64,000 nucleotides of DNA, taken from assembly GCA_001600695.1 (NCBI GenBank), contig BCKQ01000002.1, positions 1,561,340 through 1,625,339 of the forward strand. The letters run 5' to 3'. Origin of the DNA: Ascoidea asiatica. Its lineage: Eukaryota > Ascomycota > Saccharomycetes > Ascoideales > Ascoideaceae. How positions within the stretch are numbered: the first letter of the stretch is position 1; each line of letters opens with the position of its first letter. The position numbers and the translations under genes are program-made. The notes under the pieces were generated by a model. It made no database searches. It was not told the origin of the DNA and saw only the letters and a program-made list of their open reading frames with translations. Of the stretch, positions 11,499-21,584 are shown piece after piece.

Positions 11499-13775
11499 AT
11501 GAATAACAAAAAAAATCAATTTCAAAATCATTATCAAAATATGCGGTATGTTATTTTTTCATTTCAATTAAAATGAAATATTAATTAAATGTATGAAGGA
11601 GATTATTATTTGTTATTCGAATATCTTGAATAGCTTGATTAAAAATAGTATATTATGAGTATGTTATGAATAATTTTTAGTGTCCATTTCTTAGTTTCAA
11701 ATTCTTTACAAACATTACTAAATATTCAAAGAGTATTCAAATAATATTAAATATTGAATGATATTAAATAATAAAAAATGGAGCATAAACTAGTTCAATG
11801 AGCATCTTTTCCAAAACTAAATTACAAATTGCAGATACGAAACGTAAAACTTTCTAACTCTGTTATGCTTTTTTACTGTTAAAGACTCCCAGAAAATATT
11901 TTTTTTTCAAATTTCAATTTTAAAAAATAAACAAAAAAAACTTTGATCAAAATAAATCCAAGTTGAAAAATGTGAACTTCTTCACTGAAATCTTATTATA
12001 CAATATTATTTACTTGATATTATTTACTTAATATTATTTACTTAATATCACAAACATTACGCTAATTCCAACAAGGTTTACGGTGTTTAATTTCAGTCTT
12101 TTCTCACAAAAACTTTGCTCAAAATTATGTTTGAAATTTACAATTCCACTAAAACTCCAGAATATGCACAATAAATTAAAATTTCATATCTTTTTTTTTT
12201 TATTTTTTACACTATTCAAGACTATTCACTGTTATTCAAGACTATTCAATAATATTCAAGACTCTTCACTTTCCACTATTTTCTTCATTTTTTCAGCTTT
12301 GAAATCAAATAAGCCTTCATTGATTATTCAAACTATTCACTATTATGCATTGTTTTTTATTCTAAAAATGTTAGATATTTATTTTAGAACTGAAAAATAT
12401 TTTAGAAACATATAAATATAATGAAAAATACTAAAATATTTATAATTATATAAATGTTATTCATACTCCTCTTTATTTTTTTATTTTTTTATATTTTTAA
12501 TTAACCTATACTCACTCACCAAAAAGAATATCAACAATTACTTCACATACTTTATTAATATTTCATTAATATATAGTATAACCAACCTAATACATATAAT
12601 AGGATCCTAAATACTAACATTACATATATTTATATTTATATTTATATTCATATATATTTAGTCTTCCTTCAATAGATCAAATAGGTTTACTGCCTAATTC
12701 TTCAAGTGCTGATATTAATAATACTGATAGTACTAATACTACAACTGTTACTCATAAAAACAATAGAAGTAATAATAATATTAATAATAAAGAAGGAAAT
12801 AATAATTATTCAAATATCAATAATATTAATAATTCCATTTCAATTTATAATAATTATAACAATATTTCAAAAACAAATTTAACACCAAATTCATCTTCTA
12901 TTAATAATAATAATAATCCATATTTAAGTGAAAAATTTAATTATTCAGTAGCAATGTTTAATCCAGATTCTCAAGCTTCAAATTTAAATTTTAGTGAATT
13001 AGTGAATTATGATGATCAAAGACAACAATTTAATAATCCAAATTTATTTAATGGATTTGATAATTTTGAAAATCAATCACAAATTAATCAAATTAATCAA
13101 ATTAATACAAATAATCAAATAAATTCAACTAATCAGGTTAATTTAAATAGTCAATTTAATCAAATTAATCAAAATCCACAACTTCAACAATTTTATCAAC
13201 AATCACAATCACAATCAACAATTTCACAGAATTTACAGATACAACCACAATTAATAAATTATCAATATAATCAAAATATGAATGTTAATATGAATGGAAA
13301 TATTTATTCATATCCTTCACCTACTCCAACTACACCGGATTCTCCAATTAATATGAATAATAATAACAGTAACAATAATAATAATAATATTCAAACATAT
13401 TCACCATTATTAACTAATCCAATATATATAAGTGATAATTCAGTATCATCAAATTTTCCAAATGGTTTAGTTAATGCTTCTACATCTCAAACTATTAATC
13501 CAAATATAAAACATTCTGGTAATACAAAAGTAAAATTTCAAATGAGATGTCAATGTTGTTCAGTAGAAAAAACACCAGAATGGAGAAGAGGACCAAATGG
13601 TTCAAGAACTTTATGTAATGCATGTGGTTTATTTTATGCAAAAGCTATGAAAAAAAAAGGTAGAGCAGAAGCTGTATCTGATATTAAAAAAAAGAAAATA
13701 ATGAAAGATACTATTAGATTAGGAAATGCAAGTAATTTTGCACTTCAACAAAATTTACAATTTGGTCTTTTTTAA
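11499..13775 (+). CDS. GATA zinc-finger transcription factor, two exons (11499-11545, 12662-13775)
   Basis: The gene model joins exon 1 (11499-11545, 47 nt, 15 codons plus 2 bases) to exon 2 (12662-13775). The donor is GTATGT at 11546, the branch point TACTAAC at 12612-12618 and the acceptor TAG ends at 12661. The phase agrees, giving a junction peptide that reads ...QNMRLPSIDQIGLLPN. The exon 2 frame stays open from the acceptor to the first internal ATG at 12954, which supports the model. The protein has 386 residues, mostly Asn/Gln-rich. One fungal GATA finger of the C-X2-C-X18-C-X2-C type lies near the C-terminus (CQCC, then TPEWRRGPNGSRTLCNACGLF), followed by a basic tail. It resembles GAT2/BRG1-type regulators; orthology is not settled. 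DNA binding to GATA sites is expected. Confidence 0.88.
11546..12661 (+). other. 1116-bp intron of the GATA factor gene
   Basis: The boundaries are GTATGT at 11546-11551, TACTAAC at 12612-12618 and an acceptor AG at 12660-12661, 43 nt after the branch point. This is long for a yeast intron. Inside are repeated ATTATTTACTT units (about 12003-12047) and ATTCAAGACT units (12211-12270). A 110-codon open frame at 12083-12415 lacks any recognisable feature. Confidence 0.85.
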
Positions 13776-15454
13776 CCTAAAGAGAGATCATTTATTTGCT
13801 AAGAAAAAAAAAAAAAAAGGAATTGAATATTCTCTTTTCAATTAATTAATTAATCAATCAATATTCATAAATTATTAAATTCATGTTTATTAACAAATTG
13901 AATGAATGGTTTTATATAAAGCTATAATATATATTTTTTTATCAACATACATATTTTTATTTATTTTTTTTTCAAATTATATAAAAATTATCATTTCATT
14001 TAAAGTGCTTTATTTAATTTCTTTTGAAAAAAAAAATTGTTTTTTACTATAATATAATTATATTTCTATCTATCTATTTAATTATCTCTCTTTAGCTACA
14101 ATCATAAATGTATTACCGGAGTTTTGTAGATACATAATATTTGGATAAAGTCCATTGCATAATGTACAATTTCCAATAAGTTTTAGTGTAAATGTTATGG
14201 TAAATGTTAAATTAAATTGTAAATCTTTTGGTAAATTATATTTAAATCAACTGTAAATCAAATGTAGATCGAGAAAATTTAAGAGATTTGAAATTCAATG
14301 AATCTTTAAACGAATAATTTTATACTACAGCTTTCAATATTGATTTAAACAAAGAGGTATGTTATAAGCTTCAAACAGCATTGTTAATAATAAAATTTTA
14401 TTAATACAATATTATATAAAGTAAGTTATGTAAGATATACTTCCTACTTAAAACATTTATTATAGGGGGGAATTTGTTACATATAGAGAAATCCTTTCGA
14501 TCCTAAGATCCTACAGTATGATCCTATGATATCCAAAGAAAATGGAGATAAAAAAAGAAAGTTATTTTAAAAGGTAATGTAATTCCAATGAAGAAAGCTT
14601 ATAACTTTACGAATTTGATGAAAATTCTAGATATCATTAATTATTGTTATGAAAAGGGAGACAGTTTCTATTGAGATAAAAAAATGAAAAAAAAAAAAGA
14701 TTATTGATTTGAAATTATGAATAAGGTTAATTCATTCTTAAAACTTTTAAAATAAGTAGAATACGCACTGATAATATGAAGAAATGATCATTACTTTTTA
14801 AAATATTATTAAATTTGTAAAAATTTTACTTATTTTATACATTATTTAGAGTCAAAAGTGATTAATTTAGAAATGTAAAAGTGAAAATATTTTGATGAAA
14901 TATACCAAAAAAGAAGAAACTTCTCCTACAGAATTAAACGAACCAATAAAAGACAATTTGTTACAATTTCTACAATTTCTACAATTTCAAAAGTTGGTAA
15001 AATAATTATTAATAATCATTAGTAATAATTGATAAAAAAGACTTTATCTATTTGTGACTATGGGTCAGTAAATCACATTAGACTTTCAAATACTTGTAAA
15101 GATCTTACAACTTGGAGATTTGTAATGGTGGTGGATCAATATAATTCAAAGGTTAATTGAATCGACTTTATTGAAAGATAAATAATATAAAATTCATTAT
15201 TATTATGAAATCAATGAAGCGTAAACACTAAATGAAGAATATTTCCTTACGATTCTTTCATTTATTTTTTTAATAAAGACTAAAATAATTATTAACTAGC
15301 TATCAAAGTAAACATTAATTAATCAAATAACTAATAAATAAATATTAAATAGAAAGTAAATGAATATTAAAAAATGAATATTGACTGAAATATTGATTGA
15401 AATAACACCATTTCCAATGGTACGTATGTTTTCTTTTTATTTACTGTTTCTCGT

Positions 15455-15750
15455 TCATTGTTCGCTGCTTCTCATAGGTGCTTTTCATACGTGCTGAGAG
15501 CGCAGTGGAGGACGATCCGAAGCCCCTATTGGTCCACCCAGACCTCCAAATCCAGCGCTGCGTTCTCTGAGCGCGTTCCTAAATGGCCGTGTTTTCGTGG
15601 CATGCAATTCCCTCTCAGTCGGAATCACAATCAAAATCACAATCACAATCAGACTCGACAACTGTGCACGTTTCTCCTCGCGATTCAACAGCGTGAAATT
15701 GTCTCCGGGCGTGATTCACCTGGGCTTGTTTCCCATGGCGAAACTGAAAA
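15455..15750. other. GC-rich island A
   Basis: The block is visibly far richer in G and C than its flanks. It contains GCGCTGCGTT (15555-15564), CTATTGGTCC (a CCAAT box in reverse) and a short run of AATCACAATC repeats (about 15622-15653). It resembles other islands in this window in composition and in being non-coding. Confidence 0.6.
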
Positions 15751-16185
15751 ATATACGAATACAAAAGCCAAATGATATCATTAGTAATGGGCCCAACTTA
15801 TTGAAATTAGTGGGAAAAAAAAACTAGACTTGTTACGTTCGTTATCTTTATCAATATGTTTTATATTATCTTTATTATCCATATGCCTGTTAGTCATTTA
15901 AGCAAGCTCTCTTCAAATCCAAGATCGAGCTAAATAGTCTGGCTCAATTTAAAAGTCTCTATGTACACCTTCCTCATTCGGATTGTGGGAAAAGGACAAG
16001 GAAAATGCAGGTAATGCACATATTGGTATTGTCATGCAAGCCCATAACTCCAGTTTATGCGATCCGGAACCTTTATTTTTAAAGTACAGTACTGTAGAGC
16101 TTTCTGCAGACAAAGTATATAAAGTAGATCTAAGCTTTTTTCTGCTTTCCGTAAGTGTTGTGCAGCGTTTTTTTTTTTTTTTTCT

Positions 16186-16229
16186 GCGCATTATTTGCGC
16201 ATTATTTGTGCGTAATTTGTGCGTAATTT
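16186..16229. repeat. 11-bp tandem array (4 units)
   Basis: There are two copies of GCGCATTATTT followed by two copies of GTGCGTAATTT, all 11 bp, ending 13 bp before the left inverted repeat of the neighbouring element. An 11-bp period is close to one helical turn. Confidence 0.9.
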
Positions 16230-16242
16230 GAAATTGTTTGGG

Positions 16243-16293
16243 TAACATAGCTGATGAATAGAATTACAGTGTTACCCTGCTAATTTAGGGCAT
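16243..16293 (+). repeat. Left terminal inverted repeat
   Basis: It starts TAACATAGCTGATGAATAG and contains GTTACCCTGC at 16271-16280. It pairs with 18069-18119 on the other strand with six mismatches over 51 bp. Confidence 0.85.
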
Positions 16294-18068
16294 TTTGTGG
16301 TGAAAAGAAGTTACAATTTGCAATTTGCAGATATCCTAAATGGAAAAGGTGAGTTTTTCTTTCAAATCCTTATTTGATTATTAAAAATTATTATATCAAA
16401 ATTAAGATGAAATAACCAAATAATGATTTCAGGTTTGAAATAATACATATTTCAAAAGAAGTAAAAAGAGCAAAATAATCATTTTATAAATAAAAACTTA
16501 AAAACTTCCTATCAACAAACTCAGCTTTTATCGAGGTAAGTTTTTCGAATAGAATCTTGGGGGATAATTTATCTTTCTAATTTTAACGAGGAAACATGAA
16601 CTGTCCAACGAGTTATTTATTTTGACACTTTAGATGAAGAACATAACAATAAAATTCAAGATAAAAGTCAAAAAACTTTCATAAATTTAAAACCTCACTG
16701 CTACTTAATACAGGCGATTCAAGTTGCATTCATATCAAGTTGACTTTCCAGATCGTTTTTCCAATTCTATTTCTTCTTTATCTACAATTGATAACAATTA
16801 AGTGCCAGCAGAGCCCAATTGATAACTAAAAGGTAATTTGTGCTATTTTTTCAGTGTCAATATCTAGTTTCAAAAAACATAATTCAAGCTACTTTATTGA
16901 TTTGAAAGACAAGCTTGCAATTAATGAAATAGAAAAAGGAATGTAAATAATAAAGGCCACTTTACTACATCGCATTGTAGGATGTCATATAAAGAAAAGA
17001 TTTTTAAAAATATTCAATAAAAAAGTAGAATACTTCCACTGAATTTTGAATCTAAACCAGTTCAAATAACAAAGGCGATTTTCCAAACGCGAGTATCATC
17101 AAGGAAAGCTGATTTCATTAAATCTACAAAGCAATATTTGATTAGTTGTTTCTCAGCCATAGGGATTAGCCATGCTACAATTATTGTTCTTTAAAAGGAA
17201 CAAACTAGTTTTCCCAAATGAAAAGAAAAGACAAGACGATAAGATGAAAACTCTTAATATAACTTTGGATTTGTTTGAATGATTTTTACAATTAGATAAA
17301 TAATCTTTCAATTAGATTATTAATAAATTTTTAATTGACTCATTAAAAATTGAAAATTAAATTTTTTTTATTTATCTGATTAATTTGAACTAAATTAGAA
17401 CTAAATTATAATTATTGGATAATTCATCTAAAGATAATTGAAAAATTTCATCTGAAGTATATAAATTATTTTGAAATTTTTCAAAATAAAACATATCATA
17501 ATTATCTGGATTTAAAGATATTATTTCAAAAAACATAAGACATTGCTATTGATTCAAATCAATATACTTTATCATAAACTGGTTTACTTTCTCTTTTATT
17601 ACTTTATTTTTTCATTAATTCTTAATATAATATAATGTCATTAATTAATAGTTTAAACATTTATTTCTCAATAATTATATTTTAATTTCAAATTTAGTTT
17701 TCAGTTTCATTAATATGATAATTTTGAATCCAAATCCAAATTCAATTCAATTCAATTCAAAAATGAAAATTTATTAATTTTTAATAATTTCAAATGGCTT
17801 TTATTTTTTTTTTTTTCTTTATTGATATTTTTGAATAAAGATTGTATTATTCTTTTTTTGATATTTTAAACTGTTTATTTTTCTCTTAACCTTTTATTGT
17901 TTTTTTTTTAAGCCTAACTCAATTGTAAATTAGCTCCATCTATAATCATGTTTAGTTGATAACTTTTGAAAGTTTGATAATACTTGAAATTATCTAAGTT
18001 TTCATTTACTGTTTCTAACTTTCAATAAATTTGAAATCATAGATAAAATATCTATGAAAATAATTATT

Positions 18069-18119
18069 ATGCCATAAATTTGCAGGGTAACACCGCAATT
18101 CTATTCATTAGCCATGTTA
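18069..18119 (-). repeat. Right terminal inverted repeat
   Basis: Read on the minus strand it starts TAACATGGCTAATGAATAG and contains the same GTTACCCTGC core (18091-18082). It ends only about 145 bp before the FAL1 ATG. Confidence 0.85.
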
Positions 18120-18177
18120 ACTTAATATTTTGATATTTTGAAATAAAAATATTTTTATTTTTATTTTTTTAAAAATT

Positions 18178-18245
18178 AAAGATATTTAATAATCAAAGAT
18201 ATTTAATAAACAAAGCTATTTAATAATCAAAGATATTTAATAATA
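18178..18245 (+). repeat. 17-bp tandem array in the FAL1 leader (4 units)
   Basis: There are four near-identical units of the form AAAGATATTTAATAATC at 18178, 18195, 18212 and 18229, with one to three differences between units. The array ends 20 bp before the FAL1 ATG, so it is probably within the 5' leader or core promoter. Confidence 0.9.
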
Positions 18246-18264
18246 AAAGAATTATATCTTCAAA

Positions 18265-19652
18265 ATGGATTTTGATAAAGATTTAGATGAGAAATTAGAA
18301 TTTTCAACTTCTAAAAAAGTTAAAGTGTAAGTTATAAGTCGAAAATACTTGAATAATTTTTTCTTTTTTATTATTGATGGAGAAATTTTTTGAAACTAAT
18401 TTTTTTTAATTCAGAATTGATTCAGTCTTACTAATTCTTTGTTTTTAGAGTTCAAACTTGTAAGTTTCAGATTTTTTTTACTTTTTATTATTTACTTCTT
18501 AAATTTTCATTAATACTAACATGTTAATCATAAACTATAGTTGAAGAAATGAATTTGAAAGATAATTTATTAAGAGGAATTTATGCATATGGTTTTGAAG
18601 CTCCTTCTGCAATTCAATCAAGAGCTATATCCCAAATAATAAGTGGAAGAGATTGTATTTGTCAAGCTCAATCTGGTACTGGTAAAACTGGTACTTTCAC
18701 AATTGGTTTACTTGAAGTAATTGATACAAATCAAAGAGATTGTCAAGCTTTAGTTTTATCTCCTACAAGAGAATTAGCTGTTCAAATTCAAAATGTTATA
18801 AAATCTCTTGGTGATTATATGAATGTTAATGTTCATGCTTGTATTGGTGGTACAAGTTTAAACCAAGATATTAAACAATTACAAAAAGGTCAGCATGTAA
18901 TTAGTGGAACTCCAGGTAGAGTTTCAGATATGATTAAAAGAAGAAATTTATTAACAAGACATATTAAAATGTTAATACTTGATGAGGCTGATGAATTATT
19001 ATCAAAAGGTTTCAAAGAACAAATTTATGAAATTTATCGTTATTTACCTCCTGGTACTCAAGTTATTGTTGTTAGTGCAACCTTACCAAATGATGTACTT
19101 GAATTAACATCAAAATTTACAACTGATCCTGTTAAAATTTTAGTTAAAAGAGATGAAATCACTTTAGAAGGTATAAAACAATATTATATTGCCGTTGAAA
19201 AAGAAGAATGGAAATTCGATACTTTATGTGATTTATATGATTCTTTAACAATAACTCAAGCTGTAATTTTTTGTAATACAAAAAAAAAAGTTGATTGGCT
19301 TGCAGAACAAATGCTTAATGCAAATTTTACTGTTGTTTCAATGCATGGTGATATGAAACAAGAAGAAAGAGATCATATTATGAATGAATTTCGTTTTGGT
19401 CATTCAAGAGTTTTAATATCTACTGATGTTTGGGCTAGAGGTATTGATGTTCAACAGGTTTCTCTTGTAATTAATTATGATTTACCAAATGAAAGAGAAA
19501 GTTATATTCATAGAATTGGTAGATCTGGTAGATTTGGTAGAAAAGGTGTAGCCATAAATTTTGTTACCAATGATGATATTCATATATTAAAAGATATTGA
19601 GAAATTTTATAGTACTGAGATCTCTGAACTTCCTAGTGAATTAGATTTATAA
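18265..19652 (+). CDS. FAL1: Fal1, eIF4A-like DEAD-box RNA helicase, three exons (18265-18326, 18449-18459, 18541-19652)
   Basis: Fal1 is a nucleolar DEAD-box ATPase for 40S subunit biogenesis (18S rRNA processing), close to eIF4A-III. Exon 1 (62 nt) codes for [20 protein letters not shown]. An 11-nt exon 2 and then exon 3 restore the family sequence ...[20 protein letters not shown]. Both donors are GTAAGT; branch points are TACTAAT (18429-18435) and TACTAAC (18514-18520). The joined product has 394 residues, against 399 in S. cerevisiae. Helicase motifs are complete: Q motif, AQSGTGKT (I), PTRELA (Ia), DEAD, SAT, the [10 protein letters not shown] region (V) and [10 protein letters not shown] (VI). 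Without the two small upstream exons the protein would lack its usual N-terminus. The upstream TIR element may affect its promoter. Confidence 0.96.
18449..18459 (+). other. FAL1: 11-nt microexon of FAL1
   Basis: The exon reads AGTTCAAACTT between an acceptor TTTTTAG and a donor GTAAGT. It closes the phase of exon 1 (ends in GT) and exon 3 (starts TT), giving V-V-Q-T-F, which fits the conserved position where eIF4A-III has a Thr-Phe pair. The flanking introns are 122 nt (18327-18448) and 81 nt (18460-18540). Confidence 0.85.
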
Positions 19653-20077
19653 ATAAACGAGAAAAACTAATAAAAAAATAAATAACATAATGTAAACTTG
19701 TATAATAACTCATTAAAAAATCACGAATTTGAATAAAATGTTTTAGCTGTTTGAAATTTTGTATTTTGTGTTGCTAATATCTATGGGCCAAATAAACGGA
19801 CTTAGTTTTATCATTTTAGAGATACCGCTTAAATGGGTAAAAGCAAAATAAAACTAAAACTTGAAAGAATTTCAATTAGATCAAATTCCAAATTGAGTTA
19901 ACAAACTATTCATTCTTTGAAATTAATAATAAAATAAGCATAATTTTGTAATCATACAATTCCATAGTTTTTCTTAGCTCATTGTTTTTTAGAATTGATC
20001 CATTGATTATATTACTCGCAATATCTTATATTATAAATGTTCATTTTCATAAGTCAAACAATTACTTGTTAACAATA
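19653..20077. other. FAL1-SWT1 intergenic region
   Basis: About 425 bp of AT-rich DNA between tandem genes. The last 96 bp continue the SWT1 frame upstream but only from a TTG. No small gene or RNA is visible. Confidence 0.4.
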
Positions 20078-21391
20078 ATGCGGGAGGAAAGAAAAAAGAA
20101 ATACACATTGGAAGATATAGAAAGGGAAGAAGCAGACAGAGACAAACACAGAGAACATTCAGGATCAAGAAGAACACATATATCAAACGAAGATCATGAT
20201 ATAGATGGTGATTATGAAGAAGAACAAGAAGAAGAATTAGTTAGTTTTTTCAATGTAACAAATAAATCCAAGAATTCTAAAAATAATAAGAGATCAAATT
20301 CTTCTTTTGAACAAGAATATAATCATTCTCCCAATAATTCCAGTGAAGAATCAATATATTCAATAGAAAGTGAAATTATTGATGAAAATGATTTCTCAAT
20401 AAGTCCAATTCCAAAAATTGAATCAATTTTGGTGGTTGATACAAATTTCATGTTACAAAACTTGGATCTGTTGAAAAATATATTAACATTGAGTAAAAAA
20501 TATCATCATAGAATTGTAGTTCCAATAACAGTTGTAGAGGAATTAGATGGTTTGAAAAAAAGTAAATGGGAAGCTAGAACTGCTGTTGATTGGTTATTTA
20601 AGAAAATTTCAATTGGAACTCCCAATCTTCATTTACAAAAAGAGAAAGAAGTAATAGATTCAACAAAAACCAAAGATGATTCAATTATGGATTGTTGCTT
20701 ATATTTTAGGAGAATTCTTGGAAAAATTGTTGTTGTTTTATCAAATGATAAGATATTATGTTTAAAAGTTATTAAAGAAGGCATTTTAACTATAAGTTTT
20801 ATAACAAATATGAAGGCATTGAAAATTTGTCAAATAATATATGAAGAAAATATAAAAAGAACTCTTAATTCTGAAATTTATTCTCAGGATAATTTTACAA
20901 TCAATGAATTAAATCGTGATATAAATCAGGATAATATTATTAAAACTGATATAAAAAATGACTTGAATTTAAATGGAAATAATAATCCCTATTTAAATTA
21001 TGAATTTAGTGAAGTGGTTGAAAAAATTTATACAGATATATTAATTTTAATCCGTAATAATTTAAACCTGAGATTAAAAGATTTTTCTGTTAATATTCAA
21101 TCATATAATGAAATTATTTTAGCTTTACGACATTTTTGGGAAATGATCAAATATGATTTTCAATTTTGTAAAGAAATTAACATTGAAACAATTTTATTTT
21201 CCGAAAACCAAGTATATAATGAAATTAGATATAAATTAGTTAATATTCCAACTAGCTCACTCGATTTCAAAGACTTTATTAAATTTTGGAGTGCAATTCT
21301 AGATGGACTATATATATATATGGATAAGGAGGAAATAAATTCCTTAGAAGAACTTAAATATTTCTGGAAAGATGCTTCAAATTCGCATTAA
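20078..21391 (+). CDS. SWT1: Swt1-type PIN-domain endoribonuclease
   Basis: The protein resembles Swt1, a nuclear RNA endonuclease that takes part in quality control of mRNP at the pore. The first ATG at 20078 gives 437 residues, near the S. cerevisiae size (458). The N-terminus is charged. A PIN domain starts near residue 116 with the acidic hallmark VVDTNFMLQ, continues with VPITVVEELDGLKK and has the later acidic residues in KTKDDSIMDCC and LSNDKILCLKV, so the catalytic acid set looks intact. The C-terminal third is helical, like the Swt1 HEPN-like end. A CTG codon at 20468 sits at a hydrophobic helix position. It is convergent with the MNN4-type gene. The call rests on the PIN motifs plus domain order. 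Confidence 0.83.
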   Translation: MREERKKKYTLEDIEREEADRDKHREHSGSRRTHISNEDHDIDGDYEEEQEEELVSFFNVTNKSKNSKNNKRSNSSFEQEYNHSPNNSSEESIYSIESEIIDENDFSISPIPKIESILVVDTNFMLQNLDLLKNILTLSKKYHHRIVVPITVVEELDGLKKSKWEARTAVDWLFKKISIGTPNLHLQKEKEVIDSTKTKDDSIMDCCLYFRRILGKIVVVLSNDKILCLKVIKEGILTISFITNMKALKICQIIYEENIKRTLNSEIYSQDNFTINELNRDINQDNIIKTDIKNDLNLNGNNNPYLNYEFSEVVEKIYTDILILIRNNLNLRLKDFSVNIQSYNEIILALRHFWEMIKYDFQFCKEINIETILFSENQVYNEIRYKLVNIPTSSLDFKDFIKFWSAILDGLYIYMDKEEINSLEELKYFWKDASNSH

Positions 21392-21584
21392 TAAAAGCAA
21401 AATAATTTTAATTCTGTAAGATAAAAAAAGAAAAAGAAAAAAAAAATAAGTATATACTAGTGATTGTTACAAGATTAAACAATAATATTATAGCAGCGAG
21501 ATTTCTAATAGAAAATCGTTTATTATATAAATATTAAATAAAGGATAGTATTTTTTTTTAGTATTAATAAATATTATGAATAAA

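Larger units (their letters stand above)
16243..18119. mobile_element. 1.88-kb terminal-inverted-repeat element, non-autonomous
   Basis: The two ends are imperfect inverted copies of each other over 51 bp (45 matches by eye), including an exact 10-bp core GTTACCCTGC. Both ends are flanked by TA: left TA-ACATAG at 16243, right CATGT-TA ending at 18119, as would be left by a TA target duplication. The interior is AT-rich and has no open frame long enough for a transposase, so the element would be non-autonomous or decayed. TIR class elements such as Tc1/mariner duplicate TA, but the family is not identified. An inverted-repeat regulatory or centromeric structure is the main alternative. Confidence 0.6.
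13776..18264. other. 4.5-kb gene-free region between the GATA factor gene and FAL1
   Basis: This is the largest gap in the window. In order it contains: TGTAAAT-rich DNA near 14186-14265; three GATCCTA copies near 14499-14530; a GC-rich island at about 15455-15750; an 11-bp tandem array at 16186-16229; an inverted-repeat-bounded element at 16243-18119; and a 17-bp tandem array at 18178-18245. Open frames in the island, such as 15458-15775, overlap on both strands and have no family resemblance. No RNA gene was recognised. Confidence 0.6.

Noticed and set aside
12083..12415. 110-codon open frame within the GATA intron
   Set aside because: Phe/Leu/Ser-rich composition follows from T-rich DNA, and it lies wholly inside a well-supported intron.
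15458..15827. Overlapping open frames on both strands in GC-rich island A
   Set aside because: GC-rich DNA has few stops, the frames overlap in several phases, and none has a recognisable domain.
15949..16248. Open frames of 82 and 99 codons on opposite strands
   Set aside because: One has a poly-Phe run and the other poly-Lys from the same T tract; they overlap the 11-bp array and the left inverted repeat.
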